Assembly (NCBI RefSeq): GCF_002264395.1
Contig: NZ_NFVA01000051.1
Location: forward strand, 1 to 51,010
Source: Paenibacillus sp. VTT E-133291
Lineage (GTDB): Bacteria > Bacillota > Bacilli > Paenibacillales > Paenibacillaceae
Direction of reading: 5' to 3'
Length of the DNA: 51,010 bases
Below are positions 33,250 to 42,720 of this stretch, piece by piece. The notes beneath the pieces are model-generated. The model was given only the letters and a program-made list of their open reading frames with translations. It was not told the DNA's origin and did not search any database. The position numbers were made by a program, and so were the translations under genes. Position 1 is the first letter of the stretch; every line of letters starts with the position of its first letter.

Positions 33250-34080
33250 ATGAACAAAAATACAAGAACTGAAATCATGGAGAAGTTTAGAGAAGAAGTA
33301 GCAAATGGAAAAATTCTTTTAGGCGTGGGAGCCGGTACAGGGATTACTGCAAAGAGCAGTGAAGCTGGCGGAGCGGATATGCTAATTGTTTATAATTCAG
33401 GAAGATACAGAATGGCAGGTCGTGGATCATTGGCAGGGCTACTATCTTATGGAGACGCCAACCAAATCGTAGTCGAAATGGGCTCTGAAGTATTACCTGT
33501 TGTGAAAAATACTCCTGTTCTAGCAGGCGTGTGTGGAACGGACCCTTTTAGAGTGATGGAGGTGTATTTGAAACAGCTTAAGGATCAAGGTTTTAGCGGC
33601 GTGCAAAACTTCCCAACCGTTGGTTTGATCGATGGCGTATTCAGACAGAACCTGGAAGAGACCGGGATGGGATATGGTTTAGAAGTAGATATGATTAGAA
33701 CAGCGCATGAATTGGATATGCTCACAACTCCTTATGTATTTGATCCTGAGCAAGCTAAAGCCATGGCGGAAGCAGGTGCAGATATTTTGGTGGCACATAT
33801 GGGGTTAACTACTAAAGGAACAATTGGAGCGAAAACCGCTCTTACTTTGGACGATTGTGTTGAAAGAATTGAAGCGATTATTAAAGCAGGGAAAGCAGTA
33901 AATCCCGATATTATGGTTATTTGTCACGGTGGACCGATTGCAGAGCCGGAAGATGCGGCGTACGTAATTGAACGGACAGAAGGCATAGACGGATTCTTTG
34001 GGGCATCCAGTATCGAAAGATTTGCTGCTGAAAAAGGGATTACGGAACAGACAGGATTATTTAAAAAGATCACTAAATAA
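33250..34080 (+). CDS. TIM-barrel protein of the PEP-hydrolase/Tm-1 C-terminal family
   Basis: The 276-residue protein is a single-domain PF09370-type barrel, related to PEP mutase/isocitrate lyase folds; databases often name it phosphoenolpyruvate hydrolase family. Motifs: GVGAGTGITAK (25-35), GGAD (40-43), YNSGRYR (48-54), GRGSLAG (57-63), NFPTVGLIDG (120-129), AHMGLT (182-187), CHGGP (225-229), GASSIER. It is the counterpart of the C-terminal half of plant Tm-1, while the preceding gene is the N-terminal half. ATG 33250 follows TGGAGG by 7 bases; ATG 33232 and 33235 overlap that site. The reaction is unknown to me. Confidence 0.92.
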   Translation: MNKNTRTEIMEKFREEVANGKILLGVGAGTGITAKSSEAGGADMLIVYNSGRYRMAGRGSLAGLLSYGDANQIVVEMGSEVLPVVKNTPVLAGVCGTDPFRVMEVYLKQLKDQGFSGVQNFPTVGLIDGVFRQNLEETGMGYGLEVDMIRTAHELDMLTTPYVFDPEQAKAMAEAGADILVAHMGLTTKGTIGAKTALTLDDCVERIEAIIKAGKAVNPDIMVICHGGPIAEPEDAAYVIERTEGIDGFFGASSIERFAAEKGITEQTGLFKKITK

Positions 34081-34138
34081 AAGGCATAAGGCAACAAAAG
34101 AACCCTCCGAAGAGGGCAATCTGCATAGCACAGATATT

Positions 34139-34167
34139 AAGGTGTAGCTTATGGCTGCACCTTTTTG
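34139..34167 (+). terminator. Terminator after the TIM-barrel gene
   Basis: AAGGTGTAGC pairs with GCTGCACCTT (one G-U), then TTTTTG; it lies between converging genes. Confidence 0.82.
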
Positions 34168-34184
34168 TTGTCTATTAGAAAAAG

Positions 34185-34973
34185 CTAATTATTACTTAAC
34201 GGCAGCCATGCCAGTACATCGCGGATCTTGGTATCCCAATAGCCCCATTCATGAGTCCCTGGACCTTCCTCATAGGTTAAAGAAAGTGAGGTTGCTTGGC
34301 AGGCATCGCGGAATGTCAAGTTATCGGTATATAGGAAATCTTCTGTGCCACAGCATTGATACAACGCTGGCTTTGGTCCCGTGGAGCGGTTTACTTCCTC
34401 AAGCAACCATAAAAGGTCTTCGGGCGTTCCGGCGATATCTTCTTTTCCGAAAATCATTTCGTATTCTTTGCTTCTGACGTTTGGATTTTCCCCGTTCATA
34501 AAATTATGCGCCATATCCAGTGCTCCCGACAAACTAGCTGCCGCTGCAAAAGACTCCGGTTTACGCAGTCCCAGCTTGATCGCTCCATAACCACCCATGG
34601 ATAACCCGGCTACAAAGTTTTCCTCGCGTTTATCCGATAACGGGAAGAATGAACGCGCCAGCATCGGAAGCTCCTCACTAATAAAGGTCCAATAACGACC
34701 GCCAACCGCCATATCTGTATAGAAACTGCGGTGTACATTCGGCATTACTACAGCTATCCCCATCTCTGCTACATATCGTTCTATAGAAGTCCGGCGCAGC
34801 CAGATCGAGTCATCGTCTGACAAACCGTGCAGCAAATATAGCGTAGGGTGAAGTTCGCCTCTAGTCACGTTGCTCATCCCGATTTGTGTGGTTGTTTTTT
34901 GCGGCAGAATTACAGTCATTGAGGTATTCAATTCTAGCGCTTCCGAATAAAATTTGCATTCTATTAAAGCCAT
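34185..34973 (-). CDS. Alpha/beta-hydrolase esterase (EstA/EsterD type)
   Basis: The 262-residue cytosolic protein has the layout of the acetyl/tributyrin esterase and S-formylglutathione hydrolase group: LYLLHGLSDDDSIW (oxyanion region, about residues 41-54), nucleophile serine in GLSMGGYGA (about 120), acidic residue in CCGTEDFLY and histidine in GTHEWGYW near the end. The physiological substrate is not visible. M-A-L start at 34973 is chosen because GAGAGGGG lies 9 bases upstream; an earlier in-frame ATG at 34997 lacks a site. It converges with the TIM-barrel gene. Confidence 0.9.
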   Translation of the reverse strand: MALIECKFYSEALELNTSMTVILPQKTTTQIGMSNVTRGELHPTLYLLHGLSDDDSIWLRRTSIERYVAEMGIAVVMPNVHRSFYTDMAVGGRYWTFISEELPMLARSFFPLSDKREENFVAGLSMGGYGAIKLGLRKPESFAAAASLSGALDMAHNFMNGENPNVRSKEYEMIFGKEDIAGTPEDLLWLLEEVNRSTGPKPALYQCCGTEDFLYTDNLTFRDACQATSLSLTYEEGPGTHEWGYWDTKIRDVLAWLPLSNN

Positions 34974-35161
34974 TTGACACATCCCCTCTCTTTCCAAATC
35001 ATAGCATAGACCAAAAGTGAGAGATATTGTAGAAATATCTGAATTATAAGGGTTTTGAGGATTGCTGTAGCTCGATATGAGAGAATATAATGGAAGTAGA
35101 AAAATAAGGAAGAAACGTGCAAATGCGAAAGCATTCTCGTAGGCAGGAGGAAAAAAGTAGG

Positions 35162-35710
35162 ATGAAATCAGGCCTAAAGCAGGAAAAAGGATTTACATTG
35201 ATCGAAGTGCTGGCCGCTATTGTGATCTTATCGATAGTTTCACTGGTACTTACGTCTTACTTTACAAACGCCATGAGTTACTCTAAATCGAACCAGAACA
35301 AGACAATTATGGTCAATCTAGCGCGGAACGCGCTGTTTTATGTGGAGAAGCAGGATTTTGATCAAATGAAGAAATATTTAATTAAGTACAACTCAATAGA
35401 GGCATTATCGAAATGCAAACAAGATACAGCGGAATCTCCGAAATGTGATGATTACATAGTGCTTGTTCAGGATACAGAAACCTTAAGCCAAGTCTTAAAC
35501 CCTGCTATCAATGGGGTAAACTATCAAATAAAAATTGAATATCAGCGTGATCTACATAACCAAAGCTTGAATTCTAGTGATCCAGAGAAACAAAAGATGG
35601 CAGAATATTTGTTGCCAGTGCTGGTCAAAGTCAGCCGAGCGGATTCTTCCGGAGGACCTCAAAGTGAATCTGTTTTGGAGGGATACATTACCGATGAAAA
35701 AATTCGTTAA
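35162..35710 (+). CDS. Prepilin-like protein 1 (minor pilin)
   Basis: The 182-residue protein has a class III signal: a short basic leader, KG followed by FTLIEVLAAIVILSIVSLV, with the conserved glutamate at +5. The prepilin peptidase encoded at 47792 would cleave after the glycine. The rest is polar, with two cysteines in the middle (SKCKQ...SPKCDD), perhaps a disulfide. It is the first of three cotranscribed minor-pilin-like genes. ATG 35162 gives a ten-residue leader; ATG 35117 or 35123 would lengthen it. Confidence 0.87.
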   Translation: MKSGLKQEKGFTLIEVLAAIVILSIVSLVLTSYFTNAMSYSKSNQNKTIMVNLARNALFYVEKQDFDQMKKYLIKYNSIEALSKCKQDTAESPKCDDYIVLVQDTETLSQVLNPAINGVNYQIKIEYQRDLHNQSLNSSDPEKQKMAEYLLPVLVKVSRADSSGGPQSESVLEGYITDEKIR

Positions 35711-36239
35711 CCTTTTCCGCAGGGAGGGTGGATTCACTTTAGTGGAGCTAATTGTAGCCCTATCGTTATTTACAGTTGCTGCAGGAATTATTTCAGGGAT
35801 CATGATGTTAGGCTTACGCAGTTATCATAAAATATCGATTGAAAACTCATTGCGGGATGAAGGGGATTTGTTAATGTCCGCAATAATTACGGAGCTTTAT
35901 ACCTTTGCGCCCGATAAGATTACCCCAACGATGATCCAGAATGCTGATAAGACACAGATTATTGATAGCTTCATTACGTTAGAGCGCCAGGACGGCACCA
36001 AATCGCGGATTCGTATTGCTAATGGCATTCTTACGATAGCTCCACCCGATGTGATAGATCCTTCAGCGGACACAAGAACAAACATAGTTTCTAGGCTGGC
36101 ACAGGGTTCTGCAATTACTTTAGAGTGTCAGAACGCCGTTCTGTGTGACAGTGGTCTGATATCGATAGATTTATCACTAGTTCAGAGCTACAACGGAAGG
36201 GACTACCCATTGGAGTTAAAAAGCAAATTCGGATTCTAG
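35694..36239 (+). CDS. Prepilin-like protein 2 (minor pilin, PilW/GspJ-like)
   Basis: The 181-residue protein has the leader MKKFVNLFRREGG and then FTLVELIVALSLFTVAAGI, a class III prepilin N terminus with glutamate at +5. The remaining globular part is beta-rich with a CQNAVLC cysteine pair. It overlaps the preceding gene by 17 bases, indicating coupled translation. Its position second in a three-gene set resembles pilV-pilW-pilX, but the assignment to a given subtype is by order only. Confidence 0.87.
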   Translation: MKKFVNLFRREGGFTLVELIVALSLFTVAAGIISGIMMLGLRSYHKISIENSLRDEGDLLMSAIITELYTFAPDKITPTMIQNADKTQIIDSFITLERQDGTKSRIRIANGILTIAPPDVIDPSADTRTNIVSRLAQGSAITLECQNAVLCDSGLISIDLSLVQSYNGRDYPLELKSKFGF

Positions 36240-36253
36240 GAGGAGTAGGAGGG

Positions 36254-38053
36254 ATGAGGAATAACGAAAAAGGATCAGCTCTAGTACTAGTTATGTTTGT
36301 TGCTCTTCTACTTACGATACTCGGACTAGCTGTGCTCGGGGCGACGGTGGGCGGGGCACAACGAACGGAGACCAGAGAGAACGACGTACAAAGTCTACAC
36401 CTTGCACAGAAAGGGCTGGATGAAGCGGTCGCTTACATACAGACGAAGCTGGATGGACGTAAGGATATTGATCCTGATCATATGGAAGATGAGATTAAAA
36501 GTATTGTTAATGAGGTGACCGCCAAAATCGTTGGGTTAAGCGACGGCGTAAGTACGGAGTTATCGGGAGCTGGTGGAACGATCAAAAGCATCACCTATGA
36601 GAAGCAGGATAAGCAAAAATACTATGTCAATATTGAAGCACAAGCCACAGTTAATGGCGTCATCAGACAGCTGAGACAAAAGATTGTCATTGATACCTAT
36701 CCTGATTTTCTTAAATATGCTTTTGGATCGGAAAAAGTATTAACTTTAAACGGAGCGCCTGGTCTCCATGGCAATATATATGCGGGTAAAGAATTACACA
36801 TCAGTGATACGGCCGTATATACATACAAGGGAGTGAAAGGTCTAAAAGAAAGGACTCAATATCCTAGAGTGGAATTATTGAAAGACCAAACTATAGCCAC
36901 TTCTACCGAGCCTCAACCTGAAGTACATGTACAATCTCTTGAAAGTATCAAATATTCTGGAAATGGAGTTATTGATGCAGCTGTGAATAAGAATAATGCC
37001 TCAAGCATTCTTCCTACTATTTTTGGTATTCATGAAGAACAGGTGTTTATCAAACCGCAGAAAAAGTTCATTCAGATCAATGTGTTGGGATCCTTTCTTG
37101 ATAAAGTGGAGGAAGCGACAGGGTTGACTGGGAAAAAGTCTGAACTTGAGCAAGCTATTAAGGATAATCAACTGGGGAATTATTTAAGCACAACAACATT
37201 AGATAGACTACCCGATGAGAATCCACCCTACACTGAGCCAGTACTTAAAGATAATCCAACAGAAGAAGAAAAGGATAATTACAAACTAGAGTACAGCGAA
37301 TACTTAGAACAATTGAGAATGTATCAGAACTCCTTGTTGGATAAGGATTTGAATAATTCTACGATTTATAACGGTAATCTGCTTATCGATGGAATTGATT
37401 ACAAACAGTTGAAGTTCAGTGATGAAGCCAAAACAGGTAATCCTTCCAACAAGCCCAAATGGCTTATTGTTAATGGTGATCTGGAGGTAAATAACTATAG
37501 CCCAGATATAACTAAATTTTTGGAGATTCAAGCTAATATTCTAGTTACAGGAAATGTTACTATTAAAGGCCAGGTGAAATTCAACTCTACTATGTTTGTT
37601 TTAGGGGAAACGAAAGTCGAGGACGCCGTGATCCAAGGATTAAGTAGTAAGGAGTTAGTCCTTATATCTCAAGGAGATGTGCTCATTAACCGAATTGACA
37701 CTTTCACGAATCCACCTAAAAAAAAGGATGAGCAGGATTCATTTTATATGAAAGCTTTTTTTTACACGGATAGTGATGCTAACTTGTACGGAGTGGGGTC
37801 AATCTTTTGGTTAAACGGAGGTTTTTTCGCTAAAGGGGATCTTACAGTAAACGCAGTACTAGGAGGCGTGACTGAGCCCTTAGATCCGGCACTCGGCTTT
37901 ACTTTCGAAAATCAGGATACGGATCGATATAATTCGGGTCACCGTTTTAAGATTAAATATAATCAGGATGTTTTTACTCATCAGCAGTCTAGCCTCCCGC
38001 GTGTACAGCAGGTGAATGTAACCGTGGGGCCTCTGGAACTTGTAAGTCATTAA
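36254..38053 (+). CDS. PilX-like pilus assembly protein with beta-rich domain
   Basis: The 599-residue protein starts RNNEKGSALVLVMFVALLLT, which resembles PilX N-terminal segments: glycine, then a hydrophobic helix without the usual Phe-Thr-Leu. Residues about 160-600 are a large extracellular region with short repeats of the type NGDLEVNN, ILVTGNVTIKG, GDVLINR, suggesting a stacked beta (solenoid-like) domain. It is far larger than usual PilX (about 200 residues). It probably is a tip or adhesive minor subunit. GGAGTAGGAGG lies directly before the ATG. Confidence 0.8.
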   Translation: MRNNEKGSALVLVMFVALLLTILGLAVLGATVGGAQRTETRENDVQSLHLAQKGLDEAVAYIQTKLDGRKDIDPDHMEDEIKSIVNEVTAKIVGLSDGVSTELSGAGGTIKSITYEKQDKQKYYVNIEAQATVNGVIRQLRQKIVIDTYPDFLKYAFGSEKVLTLNGAPGLHGNIYAGKELHISDTAVYTYKGVKGLKERTQYPRVELLKDQTIATSTEPQPEVHVQSLESIKYSGNGVIDAAVNKNNASSILPTIFGIHEEQVFIKPQKKFIQINVLGSFLDKVEEATGLTGKKSELEQAIKDNQLGNYLSTTTLDRLPDENPPYTEPVLKDNPTEEEKDNYKLEYSEYLEQLRMYQNSLLDKDLNNSTIYNGNLLIDGIDYKQLKFSDEAKTGNPSNKPKWLIVNGDLEVNNYSPDITKFLEIQANILVTGNVTIKGQVKFNSTMFVLGETKVEDAVIQGLSSKELVLISQGDVLINRIDTFTNPPKKKDEQDSFYMKAFFYTDSDANLYGVGSIFWLNGGFFAKGDLTVNAVLGGVTEPLDPALGFTFENQDTDRYNSGHRFKIKYNQDVFTHQQSSLPRVQQVNVTVGPLELVSH

Positions 38054-38062
38054 GACTAGTTG

Positions 38063-38107
38063 AAAAAAGGGTATCCTTAAGCGATTGCTTAGGGATACCC
38101 TTTTTTT
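38063..38107. terminator. Bidirectional terminator between convergent genes
   Basis: GGGTATCCTTAAGC and GCTTAGGGATACCC arms (one G-U), flanked by A residues on the left and T residues on the right, so it works on both strands. Confidence 0.93.
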
Positions 38108-38139
38108 GTTGGATGTTTCTTGTTGTTTAAATGTAAAGT

Positions 38140-41100
38140 TTAGTAACGATCGTCATTCTGAGGTGCCACAACCTTAACCGTAATATCTGCTTTTACTGTT
38201 GTACCTGTGCTTCCGGTATAAGTCACTGTGATGAGTGTGGATCCCTTTTTAACGCCTGTAACAGTTCCCCTGGTATTAATATTGGTTCCATTATTGACGC
38301 AGGCAATTGCAGAATTGTCGCTTACCCAACTCAAGTTATCTTTGATTTGATCTATTGAGATGGAGGTTGGGAATGCCCATAAAATATCGGTTAACTGGAA
38401 AGTATGGCCTACCTCTAAAGTAATGGACTGATCCCGGAATCTTAATCCATTTAAATCAACGATATTAACCATGTGTGTTGAAGTGATTTTTTGGAATGAA
38501 ACCTTAATCAGCAGTCCTTCTTTAGCGGTATTACCAGCCGTCAATTTAGCGGTTGACCCGTCACTAGAAGGCGTAATTGTAGCCATCTTGTTATCCGTTG
38601 ATTGCACGAAATCCCAGATTAGCGTTGATGGATCGGAATCAGCAGGATTCCTAATTGCTTTTAGATCAATTTGCCCCCCTAACATTACCGTTATTGGACC
38701 TTCAATCGACAGTGACTTTAGCGGGTTAGTGATTACGATTGTCTTATCTGCAGTGATTGGATCACGATTACTAGAATTTACAGTGAGTTTCACCAAGTAA
38801 GTTCCTGACTGTGTAGCACTGAATACCTTTTTGGTATCATCACTTGGGTAGTCTGGATTGGTATTAATGACAGCATTGCTTGCTCCAGAGGTGACATTGG
38901 TGACCGACCAGGTATAGGTAATATTGGCCTCTGGTCCTTGATTATTTAGGTTGCCTTGCACATAGATAGCACTTAAAGGGATAGAATCGTTAATTTCACC
39001 AGTCCCATCTCCATCAATCGTTAAGGATCGTGGAGTTCGCTCAGCTACCGTTATGGTTGCTGTAGCCTGTTTGCCGCTACCATCTAGTGCAGCCACATGA
39101 ACAGTTGCTGTGCCTTTGGCGAGGCCTGTGATGTAACCACTGCTTGAATCCAACTGTACATAATTAGTATCGGTAGTTGTCCACAGAAACGTCAGATCAG
39201 GGATATCTGAAGGAATGACTGTCGGAATTAAACGCATTCCTTCTCCGACATAGATGGTCCTGCTTTCTAATTGTAGAGCCTTAATTTTATATTCGGCTGT
39301 AAAGGTTAAGGTCTCAAACGAAATCGTAGTACGCGATAAATTAGCTGATGAAGGATCTGTTGGTGCTGGGACAAGTAGCGGATAGATCTCCGCTGGTAGG
39401 TTACCGGTAAAAGGAACATGAAATAAAGTTGCTGAACTCATAGTCATTGAAGCTCCAATAATTGTTCCATACACCTGACCTCCATCGAATGTTATGGCAG
39501 ACCGTGGTGCTAGAATGGTTCCGTATACATTGGCTTGGGATATCCGCACAGGCTTTGTGCCAGAGAAATTGAATAGCACACGGCTGCCGTCACTTCCCAG
39601 CGGGAAATGTAAGAATGGTTCACTGGTACCGTCCTGCTGTACATTAACAATTACGGTTGATCCTTGCGGAACCTTGAGCTCGGAGCTGTTAAGCGTATTT
39701 AATACTGAAGTGGAAATATTAACAATATTGATAGATGAGCTACCTGTTACCGTAAGTTTTCCATATTCATGAGTCGTTGAAGTATTGGAAGGCAGCTTAG
39801 CAATAGCATCAGAGAGTCCAAGGAGATAACTCTCATGCTTGTTGAAATTGAGAAGTTCACCGTATGTGATAGTACCATTTTGAATAGAACCAGGTCGTTG
39901 GTCTTTAACGGAGCCCTTAACCAATATGTTTCCGTAAACCGTACCTTCAGGAAGAGAAACATCTCCGCCCGTGACAATACCGTATGGAACTTTGTCTTTG
40001 AATTGTTCATTTACTGTAATACCAGCGTTGTTGAAGTTGACTGTGCCCCCGGAAGCTAATGGACCCTTAATAGTTCCTCCACGAAGTGAGGTTGTCTGAA
40101 GGATAAATGCGTTGTATTCACCTGTGATTCCCAGAGGTGGTAATGTGGCATGGATATCGACATAACTAAGCTTGGAGTCATTTAAAGTATAGGTTTGGAT
40201 CTGAGTCGGTTTAACTGTGATTTGGAACGTTATAGGTTGCTCAGAGTCTGGTTTATAGATTTGGGCGCCGTTCACCGTTTTTAATGAATAGGTTATGTTA
40301 TTTAGATTGCGTGTCAATCTAAACCCACTGGTTACATTTCCAGTGACAATCGTACCGGCTGGTAGTTCTCCTGAAATCTCCAGGTTAGGTGGAAGGTTCT
40401 CAGTAAATACAATATCCGATATTAATTGTGTGTTAGAGGTCTGGTTGACCGTACCTACTTTATCAAAAGGTACAGATTTTGGGGTGATGGAATAACTAAG
40501 AGTGACCGGTTCTCCCTTTTCTACTTTACCATTCACAACATTCTGAGAGAGAGAGCGTGTTACACTCAAATTGGTGTTCGACGGCAGGACATTTACTCTG
40601 ATAGTTTTACTTGAGAGAGCTCCGTTTTGGTCCCATGCGTTAATTTCGATGTCGAGTGCGCCCCCATTTGGAAGCGGATTTTTAACCGTTCTATATATAC
40701 TTTTCCCTGATTTAATGCTCGTTTTATTCATTTCAATGTCGGTAAAATACGTGCTCCCATTTTTAAAGCGAATTTCAGTTGTCAGATCACGATCGTTAAA
40801 GTCCAGATCAGTGACTGTATAGTCGACAAGTATTGTGTTTTGATAAGAAGGAACCGATGAGCCATTAGCCGGTGTATGTACCGTAATCTCAGGAGCATGA
40901 TTGGCACCAATAAAAGCACGATACATGGTATTAACGAACAATTTTTGTTCCCAAACTGGGAAATTTCTTAGATTGGCGGGAATATCACTTACTCCAAAAA
41001 AATGACCTGTACCCGAGTAGGTAATATTGCCTTTGGAATATGTGTAATATTGATTCCAACTATCCTCGGTATCACGTTGGTATTGATTATAGTCACCATT

Positions 41101-42720
41101 TGGTTTTATCTTCGTACCTGACGCTTCGCTTTGAATGTTATACCATGATACTACTTCGGGATCTTCAAGATTAAGCGTGAAGTACTGGTTATGTGTTGGT
41201 GCAATTTGTGGTGTGGAGATATCGATTTGCTGGTTGCTGTCGTCCCGCTTGCTTAGATAAAAAGGATATTGCATCAAAAGCCCGTCATTCACCGGCTTAA
41301 CCTTGGTGGAAAGATTGATGGCATTATGGCCTAAGTTGGTCTCCGGATTCATCTGACCGGTAATCCCCATGAAATTATTGATCCAGTTCTTTTTATTTGC
41401 ATCTAAATTAATGATGGTATCGTGAGTGAACAAGGCGCTTTGCTTGAAGGTACCAGTGAATTGTGTAATCGCGTTGGTTGTATTAGTGTTTAAGTTGGAT
41501 TTCTTATAGTATTCGTCGACAAAACCAAAGATGAGCATGTCATAGGTGCCGTTTAATCCGTAACTTTGTGTTGCAGCATATTTTTCATTCACATATGTGT
41601 TAAATTGGGTCATAGTTTTGACCGCTATATTAAGTTGATAATCGGTTGTATTCAAAAACAGTGGATCCATATTACTAGTGTTCAGGAGGCTGCTTTCCGT
41701 TAGAGTGTCAGGCATAACCTGAAGAATATTTACGATGGTCTTCTCTCCGCGATAACGAATTACCCCGCTGTCAAAATCCTTTAATTGCGATTTATGATAA
41801 TCATTGATTTCTAACTTCCAATAGAGTAAGCCGGAGTATGTTTTTGGCAAAGTGTATTCGATAGTTCCGCTGGATGTATTAAGCTCTGTTTCAGCAACGA
41901 CCTGCTTTTCTCCCATCTTGATGGACTTATCAAGACCGATATATAGTTTGACTGAGAGCGGAGAGCTTTGTAAATTAGGTGCGTTAGTGATATTGAAATT
42001 AAAAGAAAGTTTCTCCCCAGGAACATAGATTTTGCTGTTAGTTGCATTAGGGTCATAGTTGGGGATTCTGTTCGTAATTTGAAGGCGGGGACGTTGCTTT
42101 AGATCATTTATGTACGTTGAGTTTTGTCTTTTTAAATCGGTAAAGATATTTGCGAGTCCAGCATCATCCACAAATTTAACTTTTGGGTTGGATGAGGAAA
42201 GACGGTAACTGTTAAAAGAGCTGTATAGTATACCTTGTTCTGCTTGTGGTTTATTATCTTTGTCATTAAAGGGTTGGCTATGAAAGAAAACATATAATCC
42301 TTTATTAATAAATTCCTTCGTAATTTGATCTGCCTTCAGCTTAGTAATATCGTTCTTCATGCTTCTGGTGTCCAGTGCTCTAGCTCTATTCTCCTCCGAG
42401 GCCGGTTGCTGATTACTCACTTGTGCAGGATTGTAAGTCCCCTTTCCGATATAAATCGCATCGTATTTTCCATCCAGATCATCCCGCAGCGCCACAAAGC
42501 GCTTCATACTCATCGTATCAATGGTAAGGCCAGATATTCCCGTTTTTAGAGACGCAAGCTCACTAACCCCACTCTCAGTAACCTCAAGCATACGAATCTG
42601 ATAATCATTTGAACTGGCTTCGACATTCGTGAAGTGATTTTTGAGTGGCAGAACAAGCAGAAGGAGAAGCAAGATCGTTACTGTAAAAAGATAGATCCAT
42701 TTGTTACTGGCAAATTTCAT
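38140..42720 (-). CDS. 1526-residue multidomain surface protein (DUF5057, choice-of-anchor A, Big2)
   Basis: The N terminus is one membrane helix or signal anchor (WIYLFTVTILLLLLLVLPL, about residues 8-27). The first half (about 40-650) resembles DUF5057-type Paenibacillus proteins. Beta-sandwich regions follow (about 650-870), then a choice-of-anchor A domain (about 880-1110: GPLASGGTVNFNNAGITV, GIVTGGDV, VYGTILAPRSAITFDGGQVYG). Next is a Big2 domain (about 1145-1230: PSDIPDLTFLWTT, GLAKGTATVHV), PKD-like repeats, and a final Big2 (about 1430-1525). No LPXTG or SLH anchor is visible. It lies antisense between two pilus gene groups, so an adhesin linked with the pili is possible but unproven. 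The second ATG (42720) has better spacing to AGGGAG than the first (42726). Confidence 0.83.
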   Translation of the reverse strand: MKFASNKWIYLFTVTILLLLLLVLPLKNHFTNVEASSNDYQIRMLEVTESGVSELASLKTGISGLTIDTMSMKRFVALRDDLDGKYDAIYIGKGTYNPAQVSNQQPASEENRARALDTRSMKNDITKLKADQITKEFINKGLYVFFHSQPFNDKDNKPQAEQGILYSSFNSYRLSSSNPKVKFVDDAGLANIFTDLKRQNSTYINDLKQRPRLQITNRIPNYDPNATNSKIYVPGEKLSFNFNITNAPNLQSSPLSVKLYIGLDKSIKMGEKQVVAETELNTSSGTIEYTLPKTYSGLLYWKLEINDYHKSQLKDFDSGVIRYRGEKTIVNILQVMPDTLTESSLLNTSNMDPLFLNTTDYQLNIAVKTMTQFNTYVNEKYAATQSYGLNGTYDMLIFGFVDEYYKKSNLNTNTTNAITQFTGTFKQSALFTHDTIINLDANKKNWINNFMGITGQMNPETNLGHNAINLSTKVKPVNDGLLMQYPFYLSKRDDSNQQIDISTPQIAPTHNQYFTLNLEDPEVVSWYNIQSEASGTKIKPNGDYNQYQRDTEDSWNQYYTYSKGNITYSGTGHFFGVSDIPANLRNFPVWEQKLFVNTMYRAFIGANHAPEITVHTPANGSSVPSYQNTILVDYTVTDLDFNDRDLTTEIRFKNGSTYFTDIEMNKTSIKSGKSIYRTVKNPLPNGGALDIEINAWDQNGALSSKTIRVNVLPSNTNLSVTRSLSQNVVNGKVEKGEPVTLSYSITPKSVPFDKVGTVNQTSNTQLISDIVFTENLPPNLEISGELPAGTIVTGNVTSGFRLTRNLNNITYSLKTVNGAQIYKPDSEQPITFQITVKPTQIQTYTLNDSKLSYVDIHATLPPLGITGEYNAFILQTTSLRGGTIKGPLASGGTVNFNNAGITVNEQFKDKVPYGIVTGGDVSLPEGTVYGNILVKGSVKDQRPGSIQNGTITYGELLNFNKHESYLLGLSDAIAKLPSNTSTTHEYGKLTVTGSSSINIVNISTSVLNTLNSSELKVPQGSTVIVNVQQDGTSEPFLHFPLGSDGSRVLFNFSGTKPVRISQANVYGTILAPRSAITFDGGQVYGTIIGASMTMSSATLFHVPFTGNLPAEIYPLLVPAPTDPSSANLSRTTISFETLTFTAEYKIKALQLESRTIYVGEGMRLIPTVIPSDIPDLTFLWTTTDTNYVQLDSSSGYITGLAKGTATVHVAALDGSGKQATATITVAERTPRSLTIDGDGTGEINDSIPLSAIYVQGNLNNQGPEANITYTWSVTNVTSGASNAVINTNPDYPSDDTKKVFSATQSGTYLVKLTVNSSNRDPITADKTIVITNPLKSLSIEGPITVMLGGQIDLKAIRNPADSDPSTLIWDFVQSTDNKMATITPSSDGSTAKLTAGNTAKEGLLIKVSFQKITSTHMVNIVDLNGLRFRDQSITLEVGHTFQLTDILWAFPTSISIDQIKDNLSWVSDNSAIACVNNGTNINTRGTVTGVKKGSTLITVTYTGSTGTTVKADITVKVVAPQNDDRY

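Noticed and set aside
34151..34590. Plus-strand reading frames opposite the esterase
   Set aside because: They are shadows of the minus-strand esterase, whose catalytic motifs are clear.
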